From Cognatishimia sp. F0-27 (GTDB taxonomy: Bacteria > Pseudomonadota > Alphaproteobacteria > Rhodobacterales > Rhodobacteraceae), in contig NZ_JAFMPQ010000003.1 of assembly GCF_020667845.1 (NCBI RefSeq), positions 186,001-250,000 on the forward strand: a stretch of DNA of 64,000 nucleotides, in the 5' to 3' direction. The translations under genes and the position numbers were made by a program. The notes beneath the pieces were generated by a model that was not told the DNA's origin, did not search any database, and saw only the letters and a list, made by a program, of their open reading frames with translations. The first letter of the stretch is position 1; every line of letters begins with the position of its first letter. Below, in pieces: positions 56,813-64,000 of the stretch.

Positions 56813-57397
56813 ATGGCGACACCCGAAGACATTCTGGCCTTCTGGCTGGATGAGACCGGCCCCGAGGGGTGGTACAAGCAAGACGCAGCCCTGGATCAGA
56901 CGATCCGCGAGCGGTTTGAAGAGACATGGCACGGCGCGATGGAGGGGCGGTTTGCCCTGTGGCTCACCTATCCCACCGGGACGCTGGCCTATATCATCCT
57001 GACGGACCAGTTTTCGCGCAACATGTTCCGCGGCACCCGTGAGGCCTTCGCCTCTGATCGGGTGGCGCTCGCAGCGGCGAAACAGGCGATCCACCGGGGG
57101 TGGGATCTCAGGATTGACGAACCGGCGCGACAGTTCTTCTACATGCCGCTGACCCATTCGGAGAACCTGTGCGATCAGGATCGCTGCGTGCGGCTCATGA
57201 AGGAGCGCCTGCCGTCGATGAAAGGCAACCTGCTGCACGCGCGGGCGCATCGCGAGGTGATCCGCCAGTTTGGCCGGTTCCCCTTCCGCAACGAGGCGCT
57301 GGGACGCAGTTTTTCCGCGCCGGAGCGCCGGTTCCTCGACGAGGATGGCGGTTACGGCGGTGTGGTGCGGGCGCTGGACGTCAAACAGGCCGCGTAA
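56813..57397 (+). CDS. DUF924 family protein
   Basis: 194 residues, helical, with ILAFWLDETGPEGWYKQDAA, LAYIILTDQFSRNMFRGT, FFYMPLTHSE and FGRFPFRNEALGR, all family hallmarks. TPR-like fold; function unproven. AAGGAGTGG before the ATG at 56813. Followed by a strong terminator. Confidence 0.9.
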   Translation: MATPEDILAFWLDETGPEGWYKQDAALDQTIRERFEETWHGAMEGRFALWLTYPTGTLAYIILTDQFSRNMFRGTREAFASDRVALAAAKQAIHRGWDLRIDEPARQFFYMPLTHSENLCDQDRCVRLMKERLPSMKGNLLHARAHREVIRQFGRFPFRNEALGRSFSAPERRFLDEDGGYGGVVRALDVKQAA

Positions 57398-57438
57398 AGC
57401 GGCCCCGACGCTTCCGTCACCAGGCAGATCAGACGAGC

Positions 57439-57472
57439 AAAGGCGCGCGCCGGAAACGGCCGCGCCTTTCTT
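57439..57472 (+). terminator. Intrinsic terminator of the DUF924 gene
   Basis: AAAGGCGCG ... CGCGCCTTT stem, with inner GCCG-GAAA-CGGC (GNRA tetraloop) and a one-base bulge, followed by CTT. Confidence 0.8.
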
Positions 57473-57533
57473 GTGTGCGCTGTGTCGCCAGCGGATCGCA
57501 ATGCGGTAGGCCGGCCTGCGCCAGCGGCGACCG

Positions 57534-57665
57534 GGCGATGCTTGGTGATGCGTGGTGATGGGTGAAGGTGGCGATACGTTGTGACGCCTGGCGATAGCTG
57601 AAGGTGGTGATGCGCGTTGAAGCTTGGTGATACGTGCCGATGCTTGGCGATAGGTGGCGATGCGC
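57534..57665 (+). repeat. 10-bp tandem repeat array with 36-bp higher-order units
   Basis: Twelve 10-mers of consensus GGYGATRCKT (e.g. GGTGATGCGT, GGCGATACGT, GGTGATACGT) and two 6-mers GAAGGT, filling 132 bp with no other bases. The order is 3 units, GAAGGT, 3 units, GAAGGT, then 6 units, so a 36-bp block is itself repeated. It lies after the DUF924 terminator and ends 118 bp before the lpd start. Pitch is close to one helical turn. Confidence 0.85.
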
Positions 57666-57782
57666 GCGACAGGCACCGGCCTCGGGCCTGTGCCGGTGGC
57701 GCGAAGAGCGCGCAAAAACCGGTTTCCCCTTGCGGGATTGCGCTTTAGCCTTGCCGCGACGATCTGCACCGGGGAGGACAGC

Positions 57783-59198
57783 ATGGCGACTGAGGCAAAT
57801 CCGAAGGCCGAGGCCTTTGACATGGTGGTCATTGGCGCGGGGCCGGGGGGCTATGTCGCCGCGATAAGAGGCGCGCAGCTGGGGCTCAAGGTCGCCGTGG
57901 TGGAGCGCGAGCATATGGGCGGCATCTGCCTCAACTGGGGATGTATTCCCACCAAGGCGATGCTGCGTTCCGCGGAGGTGTTTCACCTGATGCAGCGGGC
58001 GGGGGAGTTCGGCCTGAGCGCGCAGGGCGTCGGCTTTGATCTCGACGCGGTGGTCAAGCGGTCGCGCGGAGTGGCCGGACAGCTCAACGCCGGGATCGGG
58101 CATCTGCTCAAGAAGAACAAGGTCACCGCGATCATGGGCGTGGCCAGCCTCCCACAGGCCGGTGTGGTGGAGGCAAAGACGGAAGCGGGCCTGATGCGGC
58201 TGACCGCACCGGCCATCGTGATCGCTACGGGCGCGCGGGCGCGCGAATTGCCGGGGCTTGAGGCGGATGGGGATCTTGTTTGGACCTACCGTCACGCGCT
58301 TGTGCCGCCGCGCATGCCGAAGCGGCTTCTGGTGATCGGCTCCGGAGCGATCGGGATCGAATTTGCCAGCTTCTACAACACGCTTGGCGCCGAAACGACG
58401 GTTGTGGAGGTGATGGAGCGCATCCTGCCGGTGGAGGATGCGGAGATTGCGGGCTTTGCCAGGAAGCAGTTCCAGAAACAGGGCATGACGATCCTCGAGG
58501 GGGCCCGCGTGGCACGGCTTGAACGGCACAAGGGCAAAGGTGTGACCGCCCATATCGAGCGCGGCGGCAAGACCGAGACGCAGGCCTTCGACACGGTGAT
58601 CTCTGCGGTGGGTATCGTCGGCAACACCGAGGGGCTCGGGCTGGAGGCACTGGGCGTGCGGGTGGAGCGCAGCCATGTGGTGACCGATCCGTATGGACGG
58701 ACCGGTGTCGAGGGGCTTTATGCCATCGGCGATATCGCGGGCGCGCCGTGGTTGGCGCACAAGGCCAGCCACGAGGGCGTTGTGGTGGCGGAGCTGATCG
58801 CGGGCGGTGACCCGCATCCGGTGGATCCGCAGGCGATTGCGGGCTGCACCTACTGCCATCCGCAGATCGCGTCCGTGGGCATGACGGAGGCGCAGGCCAA
58901 GGAGAGCGGACGCGCCATCCGGGTCGGGCGGTTTCCGTTCATCGGCAATGGCAAGGCCATCGCGCTTGGCGAGCCGGAGGGGCTGGTCAAGACGGTGTTC
59001 GATGCGCAAAGCGGCGAATTGCTCGGGGCGCATATGGTCGGCGCGGAAGTGACCGAGTTGATCCAGGGCTATGTGGTGGGAAGGCAGCTTGAAACCACCG
59101 AGGCCGATCTGATGGAGACGGTGTTCCCGCATCCGACCTTGTCGGAAATGATGCACGAAAGCGTGCTCGATGCCTGGGACCGCGCGATCCATTTTTGA
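57783..59198 (+). CDS. lpd: Dihydrolipoyl dehydrogenase (E3)
   Basis: FAD enzyme that reoxidises lipoyl groups of 2-oxoacid dehydrogenase or glycine-cleavage complexes. 471 residues: FAD motif VVIGAGPGGYVAA, redox GGICLNWGCIPTK (two Cys), NAD motif VIGSGAIGIEFASF, GDIAGAPWLAHKA and C-terminal FPHPTLSEMMHE (catalytic His/Glu). Resembles the roseobacter E3 linked to pyruvate dehydrogenase, but no E1/E2 genes lie within the window. ATG 57783 follows GGGGAGGA. Confidence 0.94.
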   Translation: MATEANPKAEAFDMVVIGAGPGGYVAAIRGAQLGLKVAVVEREHMGGICLNWGCIPTKAMLRSAEVFHLMQRAGEFGLSAQGVGFDLDAVVKRSRGVAGQLNAGIGHLLKKNKVTAIMGVASLPQAGVVEAKTEAGLMRLTAPAIVIATGARARELPGLEADGDLVWTYRHALVPPRMPKRLLVIGSGAIGIEFASFYNTLGAETTVVEVMERILPVEDAEIAGFARKQFQKQGMTILEGARVARLERHKGKGVTAHIERGGKTETQAFDTVISAVGIVGNTEGLGLEALGVRVERSHVVTDPYGRTGVEGLYAIGDIAGAPWLAHKASHEGVVVAELIAGGDPHPVDPQAIAGCTYCHPQIASVGMTEAQAKESGRAIRVGRFPFIGNGKAIALGEPEGLVKTVFDAQSGELLGAHMVGAEVTELIQGYVVGRQLETTEADLMETVFPHPTLSEMMHESVLDAWDRAIHF

Positions 59199-59331
59199 CC
59201 GGCCGGGTCTGTGGCGGTTTGCCCGAGAGCGGGCGTCCCTTGCCGCCCCTGACATGCGGGGCGCAGAGGCGCGGGCGCGTCAGGGGAAGACCGCGGCGCG
59301 GCGCCTGTCTTGGTGGCCGGGGTGCCGTGTT

Positions 59332-59937
59332 TCAGCGGCGGGTTCCGGCGAGGCGGTCGAACACGGCGCGGGCGCGAGGGGCAAGCCAGGCCCAGAGCTG
59401 CGGCGCGCCGCGTGCGATCCTCGCGCCGATCTGGGTTTCGAAGCGCGGCCAGGCCACGTTGTAGTCGATCCAGGAGCCGCCGCCATTGGCGATGTTCAGG
59501 AAGGGCGGCACGGCGCGGTCGAGTGATTTGGCAAAGCGCGCCTCGGGGGTTTCATTGGCTTCGAACTCGTCCCAGATGGCGCGGAACTGCGCCGCCTGAT
59601 CGGGAGGCAGAAGCCCGAAGATCCGGCTGGCCGCGGCGGCTTCGGCGGCGGCGAGGGCGGCCGCATCGTGATCACCGAAGACAGGCGCGTCACCCGCGTC
59701 GATTTCCACGAGGTCATGCAGCAGCAACATGGTGATCACCCGCGCAAGATCACAGCCCTCGGGCGCCTGATCGGCGAGCGTGAGCGCGAAAAGCGCGACC
59801 TGCCAGCTGTGCTCGGCGGAGTTTTCGAAGCGCGTGTTATCGGCGAGACGCGTGGCGCGGGTTACGGATTTGAGCCGGTCGGCTTCCCGCAGGAAGGCCA
59901 TTTGCGCATCGAGTCGGGGGGTGGGGTCGGGTGTCAT
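59332..59937 (-). CDS. HD-domain phosphohydrolase (YfbR/HDDC2-like)
   Basis: 201 residues from MTPDPTPRLDAQMAFLREAD (ATG 59937; longer frames are not coding-like). HD motif ligands: FENSAEHSWQVALFAL, LLLHDLVEIDAGD, later SLDRAVPPFLN. Such proteins hydrolyse nucleoside monophosphates. Divergent from the DUF1801 gene at 60076, with a 12-bp array between. Confidence 0.85.
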   Translation of the reverse strand: MTPDPTPRLDAQMAFLREADRLKSVTRATRLADNTRFENSAEHSWQVALFALTLADQAPEGCDLARVITMLLLHDLVEIDAGDAPVFGDHDAAALAAAEAAAASRIFGLLPPDQAAQFRAIWDEFEANETPEARFAKSLDRAVPPFLNIANGGGSWIDYNVAWPRFETQIGARIARGAPQLWAWLAPRARAVFDRLAGTRR

Positions 59938-60000
59938 GACGGTGTTGTTGCGCGGCGGCGGGGCGAAAGGCAAGCCATACCCGCACCGGGTGTGATAGGT

Positions 60001-60060
60001 TCGTCTTGCGGGTCGTCTTGCAGATCGTTTTAGAGGTCGTCTTGCAGGTCGTCGGGCATG
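60001..60060 (+). repeat. 12-bp tandem repeat, five copies
   Basis: Five adjoining 12-mers: TCGTCTTGCGGG, TCGTCTTGCAGA, TCGTTTTAGAGG, TCGTCTTGCAGG, TCGTCGGGCATG. Exactly in phase over 60 bp, just before the DUF1801 start and after the HD start on the other strand, so it occupies the shared promoter area. Confidence 0.75.
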
Positions 60061-60075
60061 ACGGGAGGGATCGGG

Positions 60076-60507
60076 ATGGCGGCGCAAAACAAGACCCAAC
60101 CGACCGACGCCTCGGTCGAAGACCATCTTGCCGCGATTGCCGATCCGGTGCGGCGCGGCGATGCGATCCGGCTCGATGCGCTGTTCCGGGAGGTGACGGG
60201 ATGGACGCCGCGCCTTTGGGGCGACAGCCTTGTCGGATACGGGCGCTATCACTATCGCTATGCCAGCGGTCGGGAGGGCGCGTTCCTGGCGACGGGATTC
60301 GCGGCGCGGAAGGCCAATCTCGCGCTCTATATTATGCCGGGCTATACGGATTTCGGCGACATCCTGTCGACGCTCGGGCCGCACAAGACCGGCAAGGCCT
60401 GTCTTTATATCACGCGGCTCGATCGGATCGCGCTTGAGCCATTGCAACGGTTGATCCGCGCGGGGCTGGATGATCTGGCGCGACGGTGGCCGGTGGATCC
60501 GGGCTGA
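60076..60507 (+). CDS. DUF1801 domain protein
   Basis: 143 residues from ATG 60076 (GGGAGG upstream; ATG 60058 is alternative). Family pattern: RLDALFREVTGWTPRLWGDS, LVGYGRYHYRYASGREGAF, ALYIMPGYTDF, GKACLYITRLDRI. Function unknown; paralogous fold to the gene at 16504 but clearly different sequence. Confidence 0.82.
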   Translation: MAAQNKTQPTDASVEDHLAAIADPVRRGDAIRLDALFREVTGWTPRLWGDSLVGYGRYHYRYASGREGAFLATGFAARKANLALYIMPGYTDFGDILSTLGPHKTGKACLYITRLDRIALEPLQRLIRAGLDDLARRWPVDPG

Positions 60508-60516
60508 GCCCGGCGA

Positions 60517-60801
60517 TCACAGATGCTCGTTGTCCGAACCGGGGGCGCGGGCTTCGGGCGCGGCCTCGCCGCGTTTGCGCGCCTCGATGGCTTCCTTGAC
60601 GTGTTCGTTGAGGAAGGTCCGCGCCCGGCGTTCGGCGAGCCGGATGCGGATCGAGGTCATGAAGGCCTCTTCGGAGGTTTGCGACGATGCGCCCAGCACC
60701 TTGGCCACCTGCTCGTAGAGCCTGTCATCGCCAAGCGCATCCATCGCCTTGATCGTGTCGGCGGCCAGTTTGTCCGCCAGCTCGTTCAACACGTTCGACA
60801 T
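60517..60801 (-). CDS. Small helical protein of unknown function
   Basis: 94 residues, largely alpha-helical, ATG start, no signal peptide or Cys: MSNVLNELADKLAADTIKAM, then ASSQTSEEAFMTSIRIRLAE. It begins 4 bp after the hydrolase stop, so it is co-translated with it. I do not recognise the family; its position suggests a regulatory or partner role for the hydrolase. Confidence 0.7.
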   Translation of the reverse strand: MSNVLNELADKLAADTIKAMDALGDDRLYEQVAKVLGASSQTSEEAFMTSIRIRLAERRARTFLNEHVKEAIEARKRGEAAPEARAPGSDNEHL

Positions 60802-60805
60802 CGGC

Positions 60806-61459
60806 TTACCGGCTGTTTTCGGTCAGGCGGCGCTTCACGTAGCCGGTCACCGTGTCGATCATGGTTTCCATATGCGGCTCTTCAAAGAAATGGCCGGAGC
60901 CTTCGAGCTCTTCATGGGTGATGGTGATGCCTTTCTGCTCGTGCAGCTTGGCCACAAGGGCGCGGGTGTCGGCGGGCGGAGCGACGCGGTCGCCGGTGCC
61001 GTTGATCACCAGACCGGAGGAGGGGCAGGGCGCGAGGAAGGAAAAGTCATACATGTTGGCCGGCGGGGAGACCGACACAAAGCCGGTGATCTCGGGCCGC
61101 CGCATCAGAAGCTGCATGCCGATCCACGCGCCGAAGGAGAACCCCGCGACCCAGCAATGCTTGGAGTTCTGGTTCATCGATTGCAGGTAGTCGAGCGCGG
61201 AGGCGGCATCGGACAGCTCGCCCACGCCCTGGTCGTATTCGCCCTGGCTGCGCCCGACGCCACGGAAATTGAACCGCAACACGGTGAACCCCATGTTGTA
61301 GAACGCGTAATGCAGGTTGTAGACGACCTTGTTGTTCATCGTGCCGCCGAATTGCGGATGCGGGTGCAGCACGATGGCAATCGGGGCGTCACGGTCTTTT
61401 TGCGGATGATAGCGGCCTTCGAGGCGGCCTTCGGGTCCGGGAAATATGACCTCGGGCAT
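60806..61459 (-). CDS. Alpha/beta hydrolase (YqiA/DLH-like)
   Basis: 217 residues. IVLHPHPQFGGTMNNKVVYN with the HPHPxxGG family opening, VLRFNFRGVGRSQGEYD, nucleophile elbow WVAGFSFGAW, GTGDRVAPPADT (Asp) and EGSGHFFE (His). Common in alphaproteobacteria; substrate unknown. Divergent from iscR; its promoter shares the region with the Irr-like box. Confidence 0.88.
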   Translation of the reverse strand: MPEVIFPGPEGRLEGRYHPQKDRDAPIAIVLHPHPQFGGTMNNKVVYNLHYAFYNMGFTVLRFNFRGVGRSQGEYDQGVGELSDAASALDYLQSMNQNSKHCWVAGFSFGAWIGMQLLMRRPEITGFVSVSPPANMYDFSFLAPCPSSGLVINGTGDRVAPPADTRALVAKLHEQKGITITHEELEGSGHFFEEPHMETMIDTVTGYVKRRLTENSR

Positions 61460-61521
61460 GGGGCGTCTGTGGCTCCTTGTAGGCCCGTTCTCGCGGGCTG
61501 CTCTGACAGGCAGGAGAATTC

Positions 61522-61559
61522 TTGACGAATTCCCTCGCCTACTTTAGAAACATTCTAAT
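61522..61559. promoter_or_regulatory. iscR-suf promoter with Irr-box-like palindrome
   Basis: TTGACG (61522) with TAGAAA at 61545 (17-bp spacer) forms a plausible promoter. Overlapping its -10 is TTTAGAA-ACA-TTCTAAT (61543-61559), which fits the known Irr/ICE consensus TTTAGAANNNTTCTAAA at all but the last base. In alphaproteobacteria Irr and IscR control iron-sulfur genes; here a regulator bound at the site would block RNA polymerase. Confidence 0.7.
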
Positions 61560-61645
61560 TCGCCGGATCGCGTCGGCGGGGCTTTGATGCAGATAGGCAA
61601 AAGCACCAACAAGGTCAATTGCCGCATGCCGCTTGGGGGAATGTG

Positions 61646-62110
61646 ATGAAACTGAGCACCAAGGGCCGTTATGCCATGGTGGCGCTGTGCGACATTGCCA
61701 TTCAGCAGGGCGATGCGCTGGTGAGCCTTGGGGATATCGCCAAGCGGCAGGATATTTCGCTGCCCTATCTCGAACAGCTCTTCGTCAAGCTGCGGCGGGC
61801 GGGGCTTGTGGAATCGGTGCGGGGCCCGGGTGGCGGATACCGGCTTGCGCGGGCGGCGTCGGAGATCCGGGTGGTGGACGTGCTGGCCGCGGTCGACGAG
61901 ACGGTTGACGCGATGCACAAGGGGGCGGGCGCGTCGGGCGGCGCGTCGGGCAGCCGGGCGCAGTCGCTGACCAACCGGTTGTGGCAGTCGCTGTCGGCGC
62001 ATGTCTACGTGTTCCTGCACCAGGCCCGCTTGTCGGACGTGATCGAGAACACGCTGGCGCCCTGTCCCGCGGTGCCGGCGCTGTTTTCCGTCGTGGATGA
62101 CGACCGATGA
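61646..62110 (+). CDS. iscR: Rrf2-family regulator IscR
   Basis: 154 residues. Winged helix start MKLSTKGRYAMVALCDIAIQ, recognition region ISLPYLEQLFVKLRRAGLV and wing VRGPGGGYRLARA. The three closely spaced Cys that bind the 2Fe-2S cluster in E. coli IscR are missing; only Cys15 and Cys140 remain. Literature reports an unusual cluster ligation in Rhodobacter sphaeroides IscR, so this fits the lineage. First gene of iscR-desulfurase-sufB. Confidence 0.9.
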   Translation: MKLSTKGRYAMVALCDIAIQQGDALVSLGDIAKRQDISLPYLEQLFVKLRRAGLVESVRGPGGGYRLARAASEIRVVDVLAAVDETVDAMHKGAGASGGASGSRAQSLTNRLWQSLSAHVYVFLHQARLSDVIENTLAPCPAVPALFSVVDDDR

Positions 62111-62180
62111 GCGGTCGACGCTTCCGGCAGGCGTGTGCACCCGGCGCGCCCGCGGTGGGATGCGGCCGGGCCATGCCGGC

Positions 62181-62230
62181 GCTGGGGGCGCTGCCCCCAG
62201 ACCCCCGGGATATTTCTGGCCCAAAGAAAC
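62181..62230 (+). repeat. Intergenic palindromic repeat, short form, copy 5
   Basis: GGGGGCGCTGCCCCC, AGA, CCCCCGGGATATTTCTGGC, CCAAAGAAA; one or two bases different from the copy at 38176. It lies between iscR and the cysteine desulfurase gene, inside an operon. Confidence 0.75.
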
Positions 62231-62246
62231 GCATGGCCGTGTCGCG

Positions 62247-63290
62247 ATGAACCGGGTCTATCTCGATCACAACGCCACGGCGCCGTTGCGCGCCGAAGCG
62301 CGCGACGCGATGGTCGCGGCAATGGACGTGGTGGGCAACCCGTCCTCGGTGCATGGCGAGGGCCGCGCGGCCAAGGCGCTTGTGGAGCGGGCGCGGGCGC
62401 AGGTGGCGCGGGCCTTCGGCGCAGACGGGGCCGATATCGTGTTCGTGTCCGGGGCGACGGAAGCGGCGGCGCTGGCCTGTGCGGGGCGTGGCCTCGTCGG
62501 GGCCGATATCGAGCATGACGCCGTCGCCGCATGGATCGATCCGGTCTTGCCGGTGGATGCGGCGGGTCAGGTCGGCGTGGCCGATCCGGCAGGCAGCGTC
62601 TTGCAGGCGGCCAATTCCGAGACCGGGGTGGTGCAGCAGCTTCCCCAAGGTCTGGCGGTGGTGGATGCCACGCAGGCGTTTGGCAAGCTGCCGGTGGCGT
62701 TCAACTGGATGGGCTGCGAGATGGCGCTTGTCTCGGCGCATAAGCTCGGTGGTCCGAAGGGAGTCGGAGCGCTCGTGATCCGGCAGGGCACGGAACTTGC
62801 CGCGCAGATCCGGGGCGGCGGGCAGGAGATGGGGCGCCGTTCGGGCACCGAGAATGTCATCGGGATCGCCGGGTTCGGGGCGGCGGCGGATGCGGCGGTG
62901 CGGGATCTGGCCGACGGTGTCTGGGCACCGGTGGAAGAATTTAGAAATATTCTAGAAAAGGCCATTGAGGCCGCCGCGAAAGAGACTATTTTTGTCGGGA
63001 AATCGGGGGTGCGCCTGCCCAACACCGCCTGCTTTGCAGTGCCGGGATGGAAGGGCGAAACCCAGGTGATGCAGATGGATCTGGCCGGGTTCGCGATTTC
63101 TGCGGGATCGGCCTGTTCCAGTGGCAAGGTGCGTGCCAGCCGGGTGCTGCGCGCGATGGGATATGACGACACGGTCGCGAGCAGTGCCATACGGGTGAGC
63201 CTCGGGCCAAGCACAACGCAAGACCAGGTGATGCGCTTTGCGGAGGCCTGGGAGAAGACATACAGGCGGTTCCGCGCACGGGCGGCCTGA
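62247..63290 (+). CDS. Cysteine desulfurase (IscS/NifS-type)
   Basis: 347 residues. Removes sulfur from cysteine for Fe-S cluster assembly. PLP lysine in LVSAHKLGGPKGVG, catalytic Cys in ISAGSACSSGKVRASRVL, N-terminal YLDHNATAPLRAEARDAM. Shorter than E. coli IscS (404) yet complete in motifs. Near residue 231-237 the DNA reads as an Irr-like palindrome in rare codons. Precedes sufB by 21 bp. Confidence 0.92.
   Translation: MNRVYLDHNATAPLRAEARDAMVAAMDVVGNPSSVHGEGRAAKALVERARAQVARAFGADGADIVFVSGATEAAALACAGRGLVGADIEHDAVAAWIDPVLPVDAAGQVGVADPAGSVLQAANSETGVVQQLPQGLAVVDATQAFGKLPVAFNWMGCEMALVSAHKLGGPKGVGALVIRQGTELAAQIRGGGQEMGRRSGTENVIGIAGFGAAADAAVRDLADGVWAPVEEFRNILEKAIEAAAKETIFVGKSGVRLPNTACFAVPGWKGETQVMQMDLAGFAISAGSACSSGKVRASRVLRAMGYDDTVASSAIRVSLGPSTTQDQVMRFAEAWEKTYRRFRARAA
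62940..62956. promoter_or_regulatory. Intragenic Irr-box-like palindrome
   Basis: TTTAGAA-ATA-TTCTAGA, a near-copy of the site at 61543, within codons TTT AGA AAT ATT CTA GAA. AGA, CTA and AAT are rare in this GC-rich genome. Confidence 0.5.
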
Positions 63291-63311
63291 AGGCAACAAG
63301 GGGAAGGCGAC

Positions 63312-64000
63312 ATGGCAGCACTGGATGAAGTCACGGTCAAGGAAGGCGTCGACCAGGAGACGGTGGACGCGGTCAAATCCGCAGGCCAGTACAAGCACGG
63401 CTGGAACACGGATATCGAGATGGAATACGCTCCCAAGGGGCTGACGCCGGATATCGTGAAGCTGATCTCCGAGAAGAACGAAGAGCCGGAATGGATGACC
63501 GAGTGGCGGCTGGCGGCCTATGACCGGTGGCTCCAGATGAAGGAGCCCACATGGGCGATGGTCGATTATCCGGAGATCGACTTTCAGGAGCAGTATTACT
63601 ACGCCCGTCCGAAGAGCATGGCGGAGAAGCCCAAATCGCTCGATGACGTGGACCCGAAGCTGCTTGAGACCTATGCCAAGCTGGGTATTCCGCTCAAGGA
63701 GCAGATGATCCTGGCGGGCGTCGAGGGGGCCGAGGCTTCCCCGGCCGATGCGCGCGTGGGCGGCGGCACCGAAGAGCGGCGCGTGGCGGTTGATGCGGTG
63801 TTTGACAGCGTCTCCGTGGGCACGACCTTCCAGAAAGAGCTGCGCGAGGCCGGCGTGATCTTCTGCTCGATCTCCGAGGCGATCCGGGAGCATCCGGAAC
63901 TGGTCAAGAAATATCTCGGCTCCGTGGTGCCGGTGTCGGACAATTTCTATGCCACGCTCAACTCCGCCGTCTTCTCGGACGGGTCGTTTGTCTACGTGCC
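63312..64000 (+). CDS. sufB: Fe-S cluster assembly scaffold SufB, truncated by window end
   Basis: Starts MAALDEVTVKEGVDQETVDA and continues past base 64000; 229 residues visible of an expected ~490-510. Signatures: KHGWNTDIEMEYAPKGLTPD, SEKNEEPEWMTEWRLAAYDR, YYYARPKSMAEKPKSLDDVD, GVIFCSISEAI. Core of the SufBCD complex, which receives sulfur via the desulfurase. sufC and sufD are expected downstream. Confidence 0.97.
   Translation, partial: MAALDEVTVKEGVDQETVDAVKSAGQYKHGWNTDIEMEYAPKGLTPDIVKLISEKNEEPEWMTEWRLAAYDRWLQMKEPTWAMVDYPEIDFQEQYYYARPKSMAEKPKSLDDVDPKLLETYAKLGIPLKEQMILAGVEGAEASPADARVGGGTEERRVAVDAVFDSVSVGTTFQKELREAGVIFCSISEAIREHPELVKKYLGSVVPVSDNFYATLNSAVFSDGSFVYV

Noticed and set aside
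57534-57665. 10-bp array as a CRISPR
   Set aside because: Units are too short, there are no unique spacers and no cas genes.

Overview
The window looks like chromosomal DNA from a Rhodobacteraceae (Roseobacter-group) alphaproteobacterium. The evidence is the high GC content, GC-rich third codon positions, the gene orders tpr-bamB-der, yajC-secD-secF-Mth938, trkA-trkH-hfq-hflX and iscR-cysteine desulfurase-sufB, and short intergenic repeats of a Rhodobacterales kind. I see no tRNA, rRNA, CRISPR, insertion sequence, integrase or prophage. Most of the window is conserved core genome with small accessory genes between.

Layout: 1-3.9 kb, RND efflux pump (permease cut by the window start) with an unusually long-armed adaptor. 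4.2-8.0 kb, TPR protein, BamB, Der. 8.2-11.8 kb, a small secreted protein, a TspO-like protein, SerS and a trypsin-like protease, all on minus. 12.3-16.4 kb, YajC-SecD-SecF, a TauE-like permease and an Mth938 protein. 16.5-22.0 kb, DUF1801 and VOC proteins, TrkA-TrkH, Hfq, HflX. 22.2-27.3 kb, penicillin-acylase family protein, beta-hydroxyacid dehydrogenase, RTX protein. 28.2-32.6 kb, RNase E with a long leader, TusA, CcdA. 32.7-35.3 kb, a membrane hydrolase translationally coupled to a cytochrome P450. 35.5-41.5 kb, class I aldolase, CysS behind a cysteine-rich leader peptide, citramalate synthase, a methyltransferase and a squalene/phytoene-synthase-like protein. 41.5-45.9 kb, an MFS transporter, CobK-like protein, AlkA, esterase, HNH endonuclease. 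46.5-50 kb, bactofilin with an M23 peptidase, DUF455, Bcp. 50-59.2 kb, a large AsmA/YhdP-like protein, QueA, MFS, DUF924, lipoamide dehydrogenase. 59.3-64 kb, an HD protein, DUF1801, a hydrolase pair, then the iscR-suf operon (sufB runs off the end).

The most unusual signals are in DNA and RNA rather than in gene content: (i) a 13-codon leader peptide with three Cys codons just upstream of cysS, next to a strong hairpin, which looks like a cysteine attenuator; (ii) three intergenic arrays of TGTGCAT at exactly 11-bp pitch; (iii) a 10-bp tandem array upstream of lpd, a 12-bp array in front of a DUF1801 gene, and a degenerate 94/95-bp repeat beside one 11-bp array; (iv) an Irr-box-like palindrome upstream of iscR and a second one inside the cysteine desulfurase gene, written in codons rare for this genome; (v) an RND adaptor with ten prolines spaced exactly 14 residues apart. 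These are readings from sequence alone; no database search was run.
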